A stretch of 64,000 nucleotides of DNA. Source: CAWJMF01 sp963843945. GTDB lineage: Bacteria > Vulcanimicrobiota > Vulcanimicrobiia > Vulcanimicrobiales > Vulcanimicrobiaceae. The notes under the pieces were generated by a model, which saw only the letters and a list, made by a program, of their open reading frames with translations, was not told the DNA's origin and made no database searches. Where the stretch lies: the NCBI GenBank assembly GCA_963843945.1, contig CAWJMF010000002.1, positions 1,178,001-1,242,000 on the forward strand, read 5' to 3'. Shown here one piece after another: positions 35,007 to 44,863 of this stretch. Position 1 is the first letter of the stretch; every line of letters starts with the position of its first letter. The position numbers were made by a program, and so were the translations under genes.

Positions 35007-37790
35007 GTGAGCGCCGACCCGAGCTCTGCGCCGGCAGCTTCCTCGCTGCCGAGCGGGACGGTGACGTTCGCCTTCACGGATATCGAAGGCAGCACGCAGC
35101 GCTGGGATCGTAACCGGACGGCAATGCAGAACGCCGTCCGCCGGCACGATGCGATCCTGCGCGCAGCGATCGCCGAACATGGGGGATACGTTTTCAAGAC
35201 GGTCGGCGACGCGTTCTGCGCGACGTTTGCCCGCCCGGAGAACGCCGTGGCGGCAATGCTCGACGCACAGCGCGCGCTTGCGGCTGAGGATTTCTCCGCC
35301 CTCGACGGTCTACGCATACGCGCGGCGATCCACACCGGCACCGCCGACGAGCGCGACGGCGACTACTTCGGTCCTGCGGTCAATCGGGTTGCCCGTCTGC
35401 TCGCTATCGGTCACGGCGGCCAGGTCCTCGTCTCGGGCGTAACGGCCGATATCGCGCAAGGCTCGCTTCCGCCGCAGGCGAGTCTCCGCAACCTCGGCGA
35501 GCATCGGCTGCGCGACTTGGCCCGCCCGGAGCAAGTTTACCAACTCCTCGCGCCGGGCATCGAAGGAAATTTTCCATCACTCCGTTCGCTCAACGAGCTA
35601 CCGAACAACTTGCCACCTCAGCTAAAATCGTTCGTCGGGCGCGAAACGGAAATTGCTGCGATATCCTCCCTTATCGATGCAAACCGGCTCGTAACGCTCG
35701 TTGGTTCGGGTGGAATCGGCAAGACGCGCACGTCTCTGCAAGTCGCCGCCAATTTGCTCGATCGCTCGCGCGACGGTGTCTGGTTCATCGAGCTGGCGCC
35801 GCTTACCAACGGCGAATTCATACCGTCCGCGACCGCTCAGGCACTCGGCATCGCGCTGCCGCCTGACGGCGACCCCATCGTCAATCTAGGCCACGCGCTT
35901 AAGGCGAAGGCCGCCTTGCTGATCTTCGACAATTGCGAGCACCTTGTCGAGTCCGCCGCCCGACTCATCTCCAAAATTTTGCGCGACTGTCCGGAAGTAA
36001 AGGTGCTCGCTTCGAGCCGGCAAGGCCTCGGGATCGAAGGCGAGCAGACCTATCGGATGCCGCCGCTCGAAACGCCGGGGGAAGGTGATTTGGATCGGCT
36101 GTCGGCAAACGATGCCGCCCGATCCGCAGCGGTAACTCTCTTCGTCGACCGGGCGCTCGCCGTGGATAGGCGCTTTATTCTCAGCGACGAGAACGCGTCA
36201 TCTGTCGCGGACATCTGCAGGCGCCTCGACGGGATTCCCCTCGCAATCGAACTCGCAGCGTCGCGTGTAAAAATGTTGAATCCGCGACAGATACGCGAGC
36301 ATCTGGACCAGCGTTTTCGCATGCTCTCGGGCGGAAGCCGAGACGTCTTACCGCGTCAACAGACGCTTCGCGCGCTTATCGACTGGAGCCACGACTTACT
36401 CGATGAACGCGAACGCGCGCTCTTTCGGCGTTTGGGAATCTTCGCCAACGGTTTCACGCTCGATGCGGCCGTGGCCGTCGGAAGCGATGAGCCGCTCGAC
36501 GAACTCGACGTTTTCGACATGCTTGCTTCACTCGTCGACAAATCGCTGGTTCTCGTAGAGCCCGATGGGGACTCGCTGCGCTACCGCCTGCTCGAGTCGA
36601 CACGGCTGTACGCCTCGGAGAAGCTGTCGTCTTCGGGGGAGCGCAATGCGATCGCCGAACGTCACTTGCGGCGCCTATGCGAGGAGTTCGTGGAGCTGCA
36701 GACCCAGTCCCGAAGGACTGGGCGACGAACCGAACTTATCGATGCTTTCGGGACGGAGCTCGAAGACGTTCGAATCGCCCTCGACGGAGCGTTGGCGCGT
36801 TTGGACGTTCTCACAGGGGCCAAGCTGCTCTCCGCCCTTGGAAGCGCTTGGGACGTCTTTGGACTTCTCGCGGAAGGCATCGTCAGGAATGAGGCGTTCC
36901 TGGACGCTCTCCCCGAGCACGAATCGCTGCTTCTCGCTCGCTTGTCGATAGCCTTAGCCGATCTCTTGAACCAGACGGGGCGCAAGGAGCGCGCCAGGGA
37001 GGTCGCGTCCCGATCCGTCGGACTCGCACGCGCGAGCGGAGATAGCCCCACGCTTGCCGCGGCGCTCAGCGGATTTGCGTGGGTGAACCTGGGCAGCGGG
37101 AATCGAGACGATGCGGAAACAGCGCTTCTGGAGGCCGAAGCGATTGCGGACTCGCCGGCCTTTCTGCGCATGCCGTTGTTGACGTCGCGAGCCTTCCTGA
37201 ACGCCGAGAAAGGTGAGACCGATTCGTCGGCGCGCATCTGGGAACAACTGCGTGCCGAGAATCGCAAGCTCGGGAGCCCTCGGGGCGAAGCAAGCTCGGT
37301 CCTGAACCTTGCTGAGGTCGAGCACAAACGGGGGCAAACGCGGCGCGCAATCGCACTCATTCGGGAGATTCTGCCGAAAGCTGAAGGCCTGGGTGAGAAA
37401 CTTTTGATCGGCAGTTTTCTCGCCAACCTCACGGGCTATCTCGTGGCCGTGGACGAGCTGGACGAAGCGTCCGATGCCGGCCGACGGGCGATCGGATTGT
37501 TCGCGGGCCATGCGCCCGATCATACGTTCCTCACAAACTCAATCGAACACCTCGCTCTCGTCGACGCTTTGCGCGGCAACTGCGTCCGAGCCGCGGCCCT
37601 GGAAGGCTATGCCGAAGCCACCTTCAAACGACTCGGGAACAATCGCGAGTTCACGGAGCTCGCGACGTACGGTCGCCTCGCGCCGCTCCTACGCGAGGGG
37701 CTCTCTCGCGACGAACTGTTGCGACTGACCGCCGAGGGTGCCGCGCTTAGCCCTGAAGGTGCGATCGCTCTCGCGCTTACGGACCCGTGA
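35007..37790 (+). CDS. Cyclase - STAND ATPase - TPR signalling protein (array copy C)
   Basis: 927 aa, third head-to-tail copy, GTG start 6 bp after copy B. Cyclase: F-T-D-I-E-G-S-T, F-K-T-V-G-D-A-F, G-D-Y-F-G-P-A-V-N-R-V-A-R-L, so the active-site set is complete. Walker A G-S-G-G-I-G-K-T-R-T; Walker B L-L-I-F-D-N-C-E-H. The winged-helix region keeps D-W-S-H-D-L-L. TPR C-terminus diverged from both A and B. Ends 19 bp before the convergent aspartyl protease gene. Confidence 0.9.
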   Translation: MSADPSSAPAASSLPSGTVTFAFTDIEGSTQRWDRNRTAMQNAVRRHDAILRAAIAEHGGYVFKTVGDAFCATFARPENAVAAMLDAQRALAAEDFSALDGLRIRAAIHTGTADERDGDYFGPAVNRVARLLAIGHGGQVLVSGVTADIAQGSLPPQASLRNLGEHRLRDLARPEQVYQLLAPGIEGNFPSLRSLNELPNNLPPQLKSFVGRETEIAAISSLIDANRLVTLVGSGGIGKTRTSLQVAANLLDRSRDGVWFIELAPLTNGEFIPSATAQALGIALPPDGDPIVNLGHALKAKAALLIFDNCEHLVESAARLISKILRDCPEVKVLASSRQGLGIEGEQTYRMPPLETPGEGDLDRLSANDAARSAAVTLFVDRALAVDRRFILSDENASSVADICRRLDGIPLAIELAASRVKMLNPRQIREHLDQRFRMLSGGSRDVLPRQQTLRALIDWSHDLLDERERALFRRLGIFANGFTLDAAVAVGSDEPLDELDVFDMLASLVDKSLVLVEPDGDSLRYRLLESTRLYASEKLSSSGERNAIAERHLRRLCEEFVELQTQSRRTGRRTELIDAFGTELEDVRIALDGALARLDVLTGAKLLSALGSAWDVFGLLAEGIVRNEAFLDALPEHESLLLARLSIALADLLNQTGRKERAREVASRSVGLARASGDSPTLAAALSGFAWVNLGSGNRDDAETALLEAEAIADSPAFLRMPLLTSRAFLNAEKGETDSSARIWEQLRAENRKLGSPRGEASSVLNLAEVEHKRGQTRRAIALIREILPKAEGLGEKLLIGSFLANLTGYLVAVDELDEASDAGRRAIGLFAGHAPDHTFLTNSIEHLALVDALRGNCVRAAALEGYAEATFKRLGNNREFTELATYGRLAPLLREGLSRDELLRLTAEGAALSPEGAIALALTDP

Positions 37791-37809
37791 CGGACCCGCG
37801 CTCGAACCT

Positions 37810-39672
37810 TCACCGGAGCACCAACGTAAGCTCTTTGCTCCGTCCTTGAACCCGTAGACGCATTGACGTGCCGGGCCTTCGCTCGACGAGCGTGACGAAA
37901 TCGGCGCGCGAGAGTTCGCTGGCGGGATGGCCGTCGACCGCGACGATCCGCTCGCCAGCGACGATTCCGGAGGCCTGCGCCGCGGATCCGGGCCGTACCA
38001 GGTCCACGTCGAACGCGTTCGGCCCGTTCTTGGAAACGCTGAGGCCTGCATGGTTAACGCCCAAGGCCGGTGCCTTCGGGCTCGGGTCGAGATAGAGCGT
38101 CTCGTTCGCGTAGTCGAACGTCGGAACGAAGCGCGAGAGCACGTCGAAGCCGATATTCCCGGCCTCGGTCCAGGATGAAAACGCTCCGCTGCCCATCTGC
38201 GTAAAGTATGACGGCACGTCGTGGAGTTCGCGGCCGCCGACTGCGAACGCTTTGAGCGTCTCCCGCTTTCCGCTGTTCGTGCCGCCGGTGCCGTGCCCGA
38301 GGATGACGTAACCGCCCGTATAGCGCTGGAGAAAGCCGTTACGTCGCAAGAAATCACCGAAGAGAATCAGCGATCCTGAGTTTCCGGTGTCGGTTCCGAA
38401 CGTTCCGGCGTACCTGTCCGCCGCGGCGGCGACCATCGGCATGTCGTCTTGGAAGCGCAGCGGGACGCCACTTCCCGTGCCGCGGTACGCGAACCGGCGA
38501 AGCGGCGTCAACGTAACGAGGCGGTTGGCGTAGTCGAGGCGCGTTGCGAAGCGTTCGAAAAACTCAAGGCCGAGAATGCCGGCGAGCGGCGTCGCGCGGC
38601 CGCGCTCGTAAAACGAATACGGATAGGGAATCACGAGCATCGGCTGATCGTCGATCTCCGCAGCGCCGATGCGGATGCTCTCGACGCGCGTATACTGGAG
38701 AGGTACGGTGCCGGGACCCGCGCCGCCGCTGACACCCGCACCGGCGCCACGCAGTCCGAGCGCTTTGGCGGCGCCCGTCGTCAAGATCGCGTGGCCGCCG
38801 GTGTCGAGGACGAAGGGCAGCGCCGGACGCCCGTCGATCGACGCCCAGACGATCAGCTGCTGCGCATCCAAAGTCATGGGGACGGTCGTCGAGGCCTTTC
38901 CATCCCGCATGAGCGCCGGATGGGTCGCGACCGGCGCGGCGTAGTCGCCGCGATCAGGGGACGGCGTGACGCGATACCGCGCGATCGAAAACGCGTAGCC
39001 GTCGTCCGGTTCGAGCAACGTTCCCGACGCGATGGCGAAGGGCAGCAGCAGGCCGTCCACGCGCCGATAGTCGGCGTAACGCGTGATCTGGGTCGTGATC
39101 GGAAGGCGCTCCACGACGCGCGCGATGGTCTTCGTCTTCGGATCGATGCCGAGGTCGGCTGGGATGCCGCCCGGCGGCGTGACGCGAACGACAGCGAGGG
39201 CGCGGCCTCGATCGGTGACGGTCCCCGCGCAGGCGACCCGCGCATCGGGCGATTTGCGCAAATATTCCCGGCGCGCCAAATACGCGTCCGTAACGGCCAG
39301 TCTGCGCGGAAACGCCGCGTCGCGAGCGTGAACGCCGCCCGAGATGTCCTGCGCCCACAGCGTCTTGCCGTCGTACACGTCGGCGCGTTCGCCCATCACC
39401 TGGATGCGAAAGCGTCGCGCAAAGCGGCCGCTCCGCAAATCGTCCGCGAACGTCGCGCTTCCGCGCAGTCCCGAGGTCGTCGCCTTGCCGGTAGCCACGA
39501 GGGCGCCGGCCGAATCCCAGCGTTCGCCGCCGGCGGTCACCCGCACCGCGGCCAATTCGACGAGCGCGTCGCAGCTCGGCGCCGCAGCGGATGTCGTCGA
39601 ACCGGCCAAGCCGGCAAACAAGAGGGCGGCCGCGACGAGCGCTGTCAAGCAGCGTGAGGTTTCGGCATTCAC
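37810..39672 (-). CDS. Exported pepsin/retropepsin-like aspartyl protease with C-terminal PDZ domain
   Basis: 620 aa. A GTG start at 39672 gives a clean signal peptide (to about A-A-A-P); upstream codons to 39894 are not protein-like. The first 260 residues are a beta-rich domain of the kind seen in outer-membrane lipoprotein-sorting-like proteins (V-Y-D-G-K-T-L-W). Two DTG motifs follow: F-V-L-D-T-G-G-H (about 340) and G-T-D-T-G-N-S-G (about 480), one for each half of an aspartyl protease. The last 90 residues form a PDZ domain (V-D-L-V-R-P-G-S-A-A-Q-A-S-G-I-V-A-G-E-R-I-V). Probable periplasmic protease; opposite in direction to the surrounding cyclase array. Confidence 0.85.
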   Translation of the reverse strand: MNAETSRCLTALVAAALLFAGLAGSTTSAAAPSCDALVELAAVRVTAGGERWDSAGALVATGKATTSGLRGSATFADDLRSGRFARRFRIQVMGERADVYDGKTLWAQDISGGVHARDAAFPRRLAVTDAYLARREYLRKSPDARVACAGTVTDRGRALAVVRVTPPGGIPADLGIDPKTKTIARVVERLPITTQITRYADYRRVDGLLLPFAIASGTLLEPDDGYAFSIARYRVTPSPDRGDYAAPVATHPALMRDGKASTTVPMTLDAQQLIVWASIDGRPALPFVLDTGGHAILTTGAAKALGLRGAGAGVSGGAGPGTVPLQYTRVESIRIGAAEIDDQPMLVIPYPYSFYERGRATPLAGILGLEFFERFATRLDYANRLVTLTPLRRFAYRGTGSGVPLRFQDDMPMVAAAADRYAGTFGTDTGNSGSLILFGDFLRRNGFLQRYTGGYVILGHGTGGTNSGKRETLKAFAVGGRELHDVPSYFTQMGSGAFSSWTEAGNIGFDVLSRFVPTFDYANETLYLDPSPKAPALGVNHAGLSVSKNGPNAFDVDLVRPGSAAQASGIVAGERIVAVDGHPASELSRADFVTLVERRPGTSMRLRVQGRSKELTLVLR

Positions 39673-39715
39673 CCGCCGAGCATACCGCCCGGCCGGCGCG
39701 CCGTCTTGGAAAATT

Positions 39716-40420
39716 TTAGCGCGCGAAGACGCCCTGAAACGCCGACGGCGAGAGTCCCGCCGTCGCGCGAAAGGCGTTGCTGAAATGACTTTGATCGCCG
39801 AAACCGCAGGCCAGCGCCACGCGCGCCAACGACTCGGTCGAGCGCAAGAGCAAGGCCGCCGCACGCCGCATCCGCACTTCTCGCCGATACTCATTCGGCG
39901 TCATCCCCACGAAGCGTACGAAGGCACGCGCGAAGTGCGTCGGGTGCACGCCGGCCAGCCGGGCCGCTTCGCGCAGCGGGACCGGCTCGATCCAGTCGAA
40001 GGCGGCAAGCGTCTCCACCAGCCACTGCGGTTTCGCTGCCAGCAGCCGGCGCCGGCGTTCGAAGAGCTTCCGCTCGAATTGGGCGACGGCGTCGCCCAGC
40101 GCATCGCCGGCGTTCGAGCGATAGAACGTTCGGACGATCGCGGCAACGCAACGCGCGGTCGATTCGTCGTCCGAGACGTGCAGCGGCCGCAATCCCAAGT
40201 CGCTCGGAAGCTCGACGTTGAGGCAGCGCGCCGCGTTGGAGAAAAAATCCGCATGCTCCTCGAGCGCGGCATGAATCACCACCGTGCCGGCCCGGTAGAA
40301 GCCCGGTACGCCGTCGCGCACTTCGCTATACTGGCCCTCGACGACGAGCGTCGCAAACGGCACCCCGTGCCGGTGAAACGCGAGGTTGCTCTTGAGGCCG
40401 TGGATCGTCTCGAAAACCAT
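39716..40420 (-). CDS. AraC-family transcriptional regulator
   Basis: 234 aa. The C-terminal 100 residues hold two helix-turn-helix motifs (R-L-A-G-V-H-P-T-H-F-A-R-A-F, then A-L-A-C-G-F-G-D-Q-S-H-F-S-N-A-F) ending with the AraC signature and G-L-S-P-S-A-F. The N-terminal half is a cupin-like sensor (H-G-V-P-F-A-T-L-V-V-E-G). ATG 40420 is used; the frame upstream is a shadow of array copy D. It is divergent from copy D, whose GTG lies 88 bp away, and 44 bp from the protease gene, so it may regulate either. Confidence 0.85.
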   Translation of the reverse strand: MVFETIHGLKSNLAFHRHGVPFATLVVEGQYSEVRDGVPGFYRAGTVVIHAALEEHADFFSNAARCLNVELPSDLGLRPLHVSDDESTARCVAAIVRTFYRSNAGDALGDAVAQFERKLFERRRRLLAAKPQWLVETLAAFDWIEPVPLREAARLAGVHPTHFARAFVRFVGMTPNEYRREVRMRRAAALLLRSTESLARVALACGFGDQSHFSNAFRATAGLSPSAFQGVFAR

Positions 40421-40507
40421 TACCGGTAGGGTTCCCGGGGGGTCGCCGATTGACTTCCGCGAGGGCGCGATAGGACAACGCGGTCCCGGCGCGGGAAGCG
40501 TCGAGGG

Positions 40508-43327
40508 GTGAGCGCTGCCGAGCCCGGTCCAGTGCCCGTCGCGCCTGCGGCGCCGCTGCCGAGCGGGACGCTCACCTTCGCCTTCACGGATATCGAAGGA
40601 AGCACGCAGCGCTGGGATCGCGACCGGGATGCGATGCAGGCGGCCGTGCGCCGGCACGACTCGCTGATGCGCGCGGCGATCGGCGCGCACGGCGGCTACG
40701 TTTTCAAGACGATCGGGGATGCTTTCTGCGCCGCGTTCGCCCGTCCCGAGGACGCCGTCGCCGCGATGCTCGACGTGCAGCGTGCGCTCGCTGCCGAGGA
40801 TTTCTCGGCCGTCGACGGCGTCCGGGTGCGAGCCGCGATTCACACGGGCACGGCCGACGAACGCGACGGCGACTACTTCGGCCCCACGCTGAATCGCGTC
40901 GCACGTCTGCTGGCGATCGGCTACGGCGGCCAGGTGCTCGTCTCGAGCGTCGTCGCCGAACTTGTCCAGGGTGTGCTTCCCGCGGGAGCGGCTCTGCGCG
41001 ACCTCGGCGCGCATCGCCTCAAAGATCTGACGCGCCCGGAGCACGTCTATCAGCTGCTCGCGCCCGACCTCGACGGCGAATTTTCGCCGCTCCGTTCGCT
41101 TGACGCACGCCCCAACAACCTGCCGCAGTTTCTGACCCCGTTCATCGCTCGGGAGGGCGAGCTCGCGGCGATAAGTGCGCTGCTCGCGCGAAACCGCCTC
41201 GTGACCATCGCCGGCTCGGGCGGCGTCGGGAAGACGCGCACGGCATCGCAGGTCGCTGCCGGTTTGCTCGACGGCTTCGCCGACGGCGTTTGGTTCATCG
41301 AGCTGGCCCCGCTCTCGAGCGGCGAATACCTACCGACGACGGTCGCCCAAGCCTTACGCGTCCGGCTGCCGGCCGAAGGTGACCGCCTCGCTCAACTCCT
41401 CCTCGCACTTTCAGAGAAGAGCGCGCTGCTCGTGTTCGACAACTGCGAACACATGATCCAGCCGGCCGCACACGTCGTCGCTGCGATCCTGCGCGCCTGT
41501 CCGAAGGTCAGCGTGCTAGCGACGAGCCGTCAGCCGCTTGAGATCGCCGGTGAGGCGACGTTCCGGCTGCCCTCGCTCGTTCTCCCGGCCGCCGACGAAG
41601 CGGCACGCATGCCCGCGTCCGATCTCATGCGCTATGCGGCAGTGGCGCTTTTCCTCGAACGGGCGCGGGCCGCGAACGGCGGCTTTACCCTCACGGACGC
41701 GAACGCGCCGATCGTCGCCGACATCTGCCGCCAACTCGATGGGATTCCCCTCGCGATCGAGTTGGCGGCCTCGCGCATCAAGATGTTTAGTCCCGCGCAA
41801 GTGCGGGATCGGCTCGACGAACGGTTCCGCATCCTAACCGGCGGCGCTCGCGACGTCTTGCCGCGTCAGCAGACGCTTCGTGCGCTCATCGACTGGAGCT
41901 TCGATCTGCTCGACGAACGCGAGCGTGCGCTCTTTCGACGGCTCGGAATCTTCGTCAACGGCTTCGCCTTGGCGGGCGCCGGCGCCGTAGCCGGCGGCGA
42001 AGATCTCGACGAAATCGACGTCTTCGACGTGTTAGGTTCCCTGGTCGATAAGTCGCTGGTTCTTGCGGAGCCGCTCGCCGACACCATGCGCTACCGCTTG
42101 CTGGAATCGACGCGGGCCTACGCGCTGGAGAAACTTGCCGCGGCGGGCGAGAGCACGCCGCTTGCGATACGCCACTTACGCTATTTCCGGGATCGCTTCG
42201 CGGAAGTTCGCGCACAGCTCGAGGACACGCGGGACGCGAAGGGCCGCGAAGAGGCGCTCCGGACGGAGCTGGAGGACGTGCGCGCCGCGCTCGACGGTGC
42301 CCTCGCGCGAGCCGACGCCGCCGGCGGCGCCGAGCTTCTGGCCGATGTCGGGTACGCGTGGCGGGCACTGGGGCTCGACCCCGAAGGGATCGCGCGCTGC
42401 GAAGCGCATCTCGCGGCGCTCGACTCGAGCGACGCGCGGCTGCGTGCTCGTTTACTCGGGTTGCTGTCGTTCCTTCGCGCTGGCGCCGGTCAAAAGGCGC
42501 GCGCTTTCGAGCTCGCGACGGAGGCGGTCTGCAACGCGCGGGCCAGTGGCGACGCCTCCGCCCTTGGCTATGGACTCAGGATCTACGCGATGACAGCCAT
42601 CGCGCTCAATAAGCTAACGAAGGCGAAGGCAGCTCTTGACGAGGCTGAGGCAATTCCGGGAACCTCGACAAATCTGCGCCTAAACTTGCTCGAAACGCGC
42701 GGGCATTTGAGCACGCTCCAGGGCGATTTCAATGCGGCCGTGCAGACGCACGAACGGCTCCTCGCGGAACACCTGCAGCGAGGCGACGCGCGCGGCGCGC
42801 TGTTTGCCGCAGTGAACCTGGCCGAAGCCGAACATGCCCGCGGTGAGACGCGCCGGGCGATCGAGCTGAGCCGAAGAATGCTGCCGGAGGCACGAACCGG
42901 AACGGATAAGAGCACGGTCGGCATTTGGCTCGAGAATCTCGCGGGCTACCTGGTAGCGGTGGATGACTTGGCCGGCGCCGCCGAAGCTGCGCGCGAGGCG
43001 ATCGCGATCTTCGCGGCACGCGAACCGGAGCACGTCTACGTCAGGATTGCGATCGAACACCTCGCGCTCGTCTTTGTGCTGCGCGGCGATCGCGCGCGAG
43101 CGGCTCGCCTCGAGGGTTACGTCGCGGCTGCCTTTCGAAAGCAAGGGTACGAGCGCGTTTCGACCGAGGCGAAGACCTTCAACCGGCTTAGCGCACTGCT
43201 GCGTGAGACGTTCGCACCAAGCGAACTGGAACGGCTTATCTCCGAAGGAGGAGCTCTCGAGACGAGTTCTGCGATCGCGCTCGCGCTTGAGGCCGCCGAC
43301 GAGCAGTCCGGGGCCTTTTCCGGATAA
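40508..43327 (+). CDS. Cyclase - STAND ATPase - TPR signalling protein (array copy D)
   Basis: 939 aa. Cyclase set intact: F-T-D-I-E-G-S-T, F-K-T-I-G-D-A-F, G-D-Y-F-G-P-T-L-N-R-V-A-R-L. Walker A G-S-G-G-V-G-K-T-R-T, Walker B L-L-V-F-D-N-C-E-H, winged helix D-W-S-F-D-L-L. It is the most diverged copy (for example V-S-S-V-V-A-E-L-V-Q where A-C have V-S-G-V-T-T/A-D) and has its own divergent upstream region with the AraC gene. The SpoIIE-type phosphatase gene follows after 63 bp on the same strand. Confidence 0.9.
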   Translation: MSAAEPGPVPVAPAAPLPSGTLTFAFTDIEGSTQRWDRDRDAMQAAVRRHDSLMRAAIGAHGGYVFKTIGDAFCAAFARPEDAVAAMLDVQRALAAEDFSAVDGVRVRAAIHTGTADERDGDYFGPTLNRVARLLAIGYGGQVLVSSVVAELVQGVLPAGAALRDLGAHRLKDLTRPEHVYQLLAPDLDGEFSPLRSLDARPNNLPQFLTPFIAREGELAAISALLARNRLVTIAGSGGVGKTRTASQVAAGLLDGFADGVWFIELAPLSSGEYLPTTVAQALRVRLPAEGDRLAQLLLALSEKSALLVFDNCEHMIQPAAHVVAAILRACPKVSVLATSRQPLEIAGEATFRLPSLVLPAADEAARMPASDLMRYAAVALFLERARAANGGFTLTDANAPIVADICRQLDGIPLAIELAASRIKMFSPAQVRDRLDERFRILTGGARDVLPRQQTLRALIDWSFDLLDERERALFRRLGIFVNGFALAGAGAVAGGEDLDEIDVFDVLGSLVDKSLVLAEPLADTMRYRLLESTRAYALEKLAAAGESTPLAIRHLRYFRDRFAEVRAQLEDTRDAKGREEALRTELEDVRAALDGALARADAAGGAELLADVGYAWRALGLDPEGIARCEAHLAALDSSDARLRARLLGLLSFLRAGAGQKARAFELATEAVCNARASGDASALGYGLRIYAMTAIALNKLTKAKAALDEAEAIPGTSTNLRLNLLETRGHLSTLQGDFNAAVQTHERLLAEHLQRGDARGALFAAVNLAEAEHARGETRRAIELSRRMLPEARTGTDKSTVGIWLENLAGYLVAVDDLAGAAEAAREAIAIFAAREPEHVYVRIAIEHLALVFVLRGDRARAARLEGYVAAAFRKQGYERVSTEAKTFNRLSALLRETFAPSELERLISEGGALETSSAIALALEAADEQSGAFSG

Positions 43328-43390
43328 ACATTACAGGAATCGTCGTGCGGCAATTTAACTACGGCGGGGCTGGAACAGCGAAGCTGGACC

Positions 43391-44842
43391 GTGAACGTGG
43401 CTCCGGAGGTCCACCAGCTGCAAATCGATCTCGGTCTTCGGCGGAGAAGTTGGGTCGTCGGCGGCATCGTTTGGATGCTCGTCGTGATCGGCATTTCGCT
43501 GGTCGCGTCGTCGGTAACGCGGAACGCGTTGTTGAGCGGCTACGGTAAAAGCCGCGAAATCCGCGAAGCTCAGCGCCTAAACGAGCGGCTTCTTACCGAT
43601 CAACTCAACGAAGAAACCGCGATCAGGGGCTACGCCGCCGTCGGCCGGCGCGCGTTCCTGCAGCCGCTCGACTCCGGCGGGCGCGGCTTCGCGGCCGACG
43701 CCGCCGAGCTTCGCAACATGATCGCCCCGATCGATCCCGGCGGTCTGAGCCGATCCGTCGACAGCATCGAACGACTCCACCGCGAGTGGTTTTCCAAAGT
43801 TGCCGATCCCGTGCTTCGGGACGGGCCGCTCGCCTACGACGATCGCGTCGCCGCATTCGGGAAGAATCGCATCGATCGAATGCGCGCGCTCTCGGAATCG
43901 GTCGACGGGAAACTCGAAGCCGCGGCGCTCGGTCAACGCGAAGCGACGACGGCGGCGATGGAGCGGATCGCCTTGATCGAATCGCTCGCGCTCGTGCTCC
44001 TCGGGGTCGCGCTCTTCGCATTTTTCTACCGGCAAACGCGTCTCCGGGCTTCGCTCCAAGCGCAACAAGCGACGGTTGGCATCTTGCAGCAAGGTTTCTT
44101 GAACCGGTGGGACGAGCTGCCCGGTCTCGACATCGGCGCGGTCTACGAATCGGCAACGCGCGGTTCGCTGGTCGGCGGCGACCTCTTCGACGTCCACCGG
44201 ATCGACGAACGCTGCGGCTACGTTCTCATCGCGGACGTCAGCGGCAAAGGCGTTGAGGCGGCGATCGACACGGCTTTCATCAAGTACAGCATCCGCGGTT
44301 TGAGCGCGGGTGAAGATCTCGACCCCGGCAGCATCGTGACGAAATTCTCACGGCTGCTCGAGGGGCACCTCTCGATTCAAGACAACTTCGTGGTGCTTTT
44401 CTTAGCGATCGTCGACTGGGAGCGCCACGTGCTTTCCTACTGCAGCGCCGGCCACAGCGGCGCTTTTCTCCGGCGCGGCGGTCAGACGCGCCAGCTGGAG
44501 ACGACCGGCCCGATCGTCGGGCTCAGGCTCGAGACGCCGGGCGGCAGCCGCGCGTCGATTCGCTTCGAGTCGGCCGACGTGCAATTGGAACCGGACGATT
44601 TGCTGATCTTAGTGACCGACGGCATGACCGAAGCGCGCACCCCACAGCGCGCAATGCTCGGCGAAGAAGGCACGATGGAATGGATCGCCGAGCTCCCAGC
44701 CGACGCTACCGCGCAAAGCATCGCCGACACCCTGCTGGCTCGACTACGGCGCTACGTACGGGGTGAGATGGCCGACGATTTAGCGCTCCTCGTTCTGCGC
44801 TTCCCGAGCGCCTTCGCGACGGCCGAAAAGACGCGCAGCTAA
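43391..44842 (+). CDS. Membrane sensor with SpoIIE/RsbU-type serine phosphatase domain
   Basis: 483 aa. Two membrane helices (about 20-42 and 190-215) bracket a helical extracytoplasmic region of CHASE3 type (E-T-A-I-R-G-Y-A-A-V-G). The C-terminal 250 residues are a PP2C-like SpoIIE domain: G-G-D-L-F-D-V, I-A-D-V-S-G-K-G-V-E-A-A, Y-C-S-A-G-H-S-G-A-F, L-V-T-D-G-M-T-E-A and D-D-L-A-L-L-V-L-R, with metal-binding aspartates present. Such proteins usually dephosphorylate an anti-sigma antagonist; no such partner gene is in the window. GTG start at 43391, 63 bp after array copy D. Confidence 0.9.
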   Translation: MNVAPEVHQLQIDLGLRRRSWVVGGIVWMLVVIGISLVASSVTRNALLSGYGKSREIREAQRLNERLLTDQLNEETAIRGYAAVGRRAFLQPLDSGGRGFAADAAELRNMIAPIDPGGLSRSVDSIERLHREWFSKVADPVLRDGPLAYDDRVAAFGKNRIDRMRALSESVDGKLEAAALGQREATTAAMERIALIESLALVLLGVALFAFFYRQTRLRASLQAQQATVGILQQGFLNRWDELPGLDIGAVYESATRGSLVGGDLFDVHRIDERCGYVLIADVSGKGVEAAIDTAFIKYSIRGLSAGEDLDPGSIVTKFSRLLEGHLSIQDNFVVLFLAIVDWERHVLSYCSAGHSGAFLRRGGQTRQLETTGPIVGLRLETPGGSRASIRFESADVQLEPDDLLILVTDGMTEARTPQRAMLGEEGTMEWIAELPADATAQSIADTLLARLRRYVRGEMADDLALLVLRFPSAFATAEKTRS

Positions 44843-44863
44843 AGCCCGACGACCGCCGGAACC

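Noticed and set aside
29429..37790. Array copies as an assembly artefact
   Set aside because: The C-terminal parts differ substantially between copies and the junction gaps differ, so they are distinct genes.
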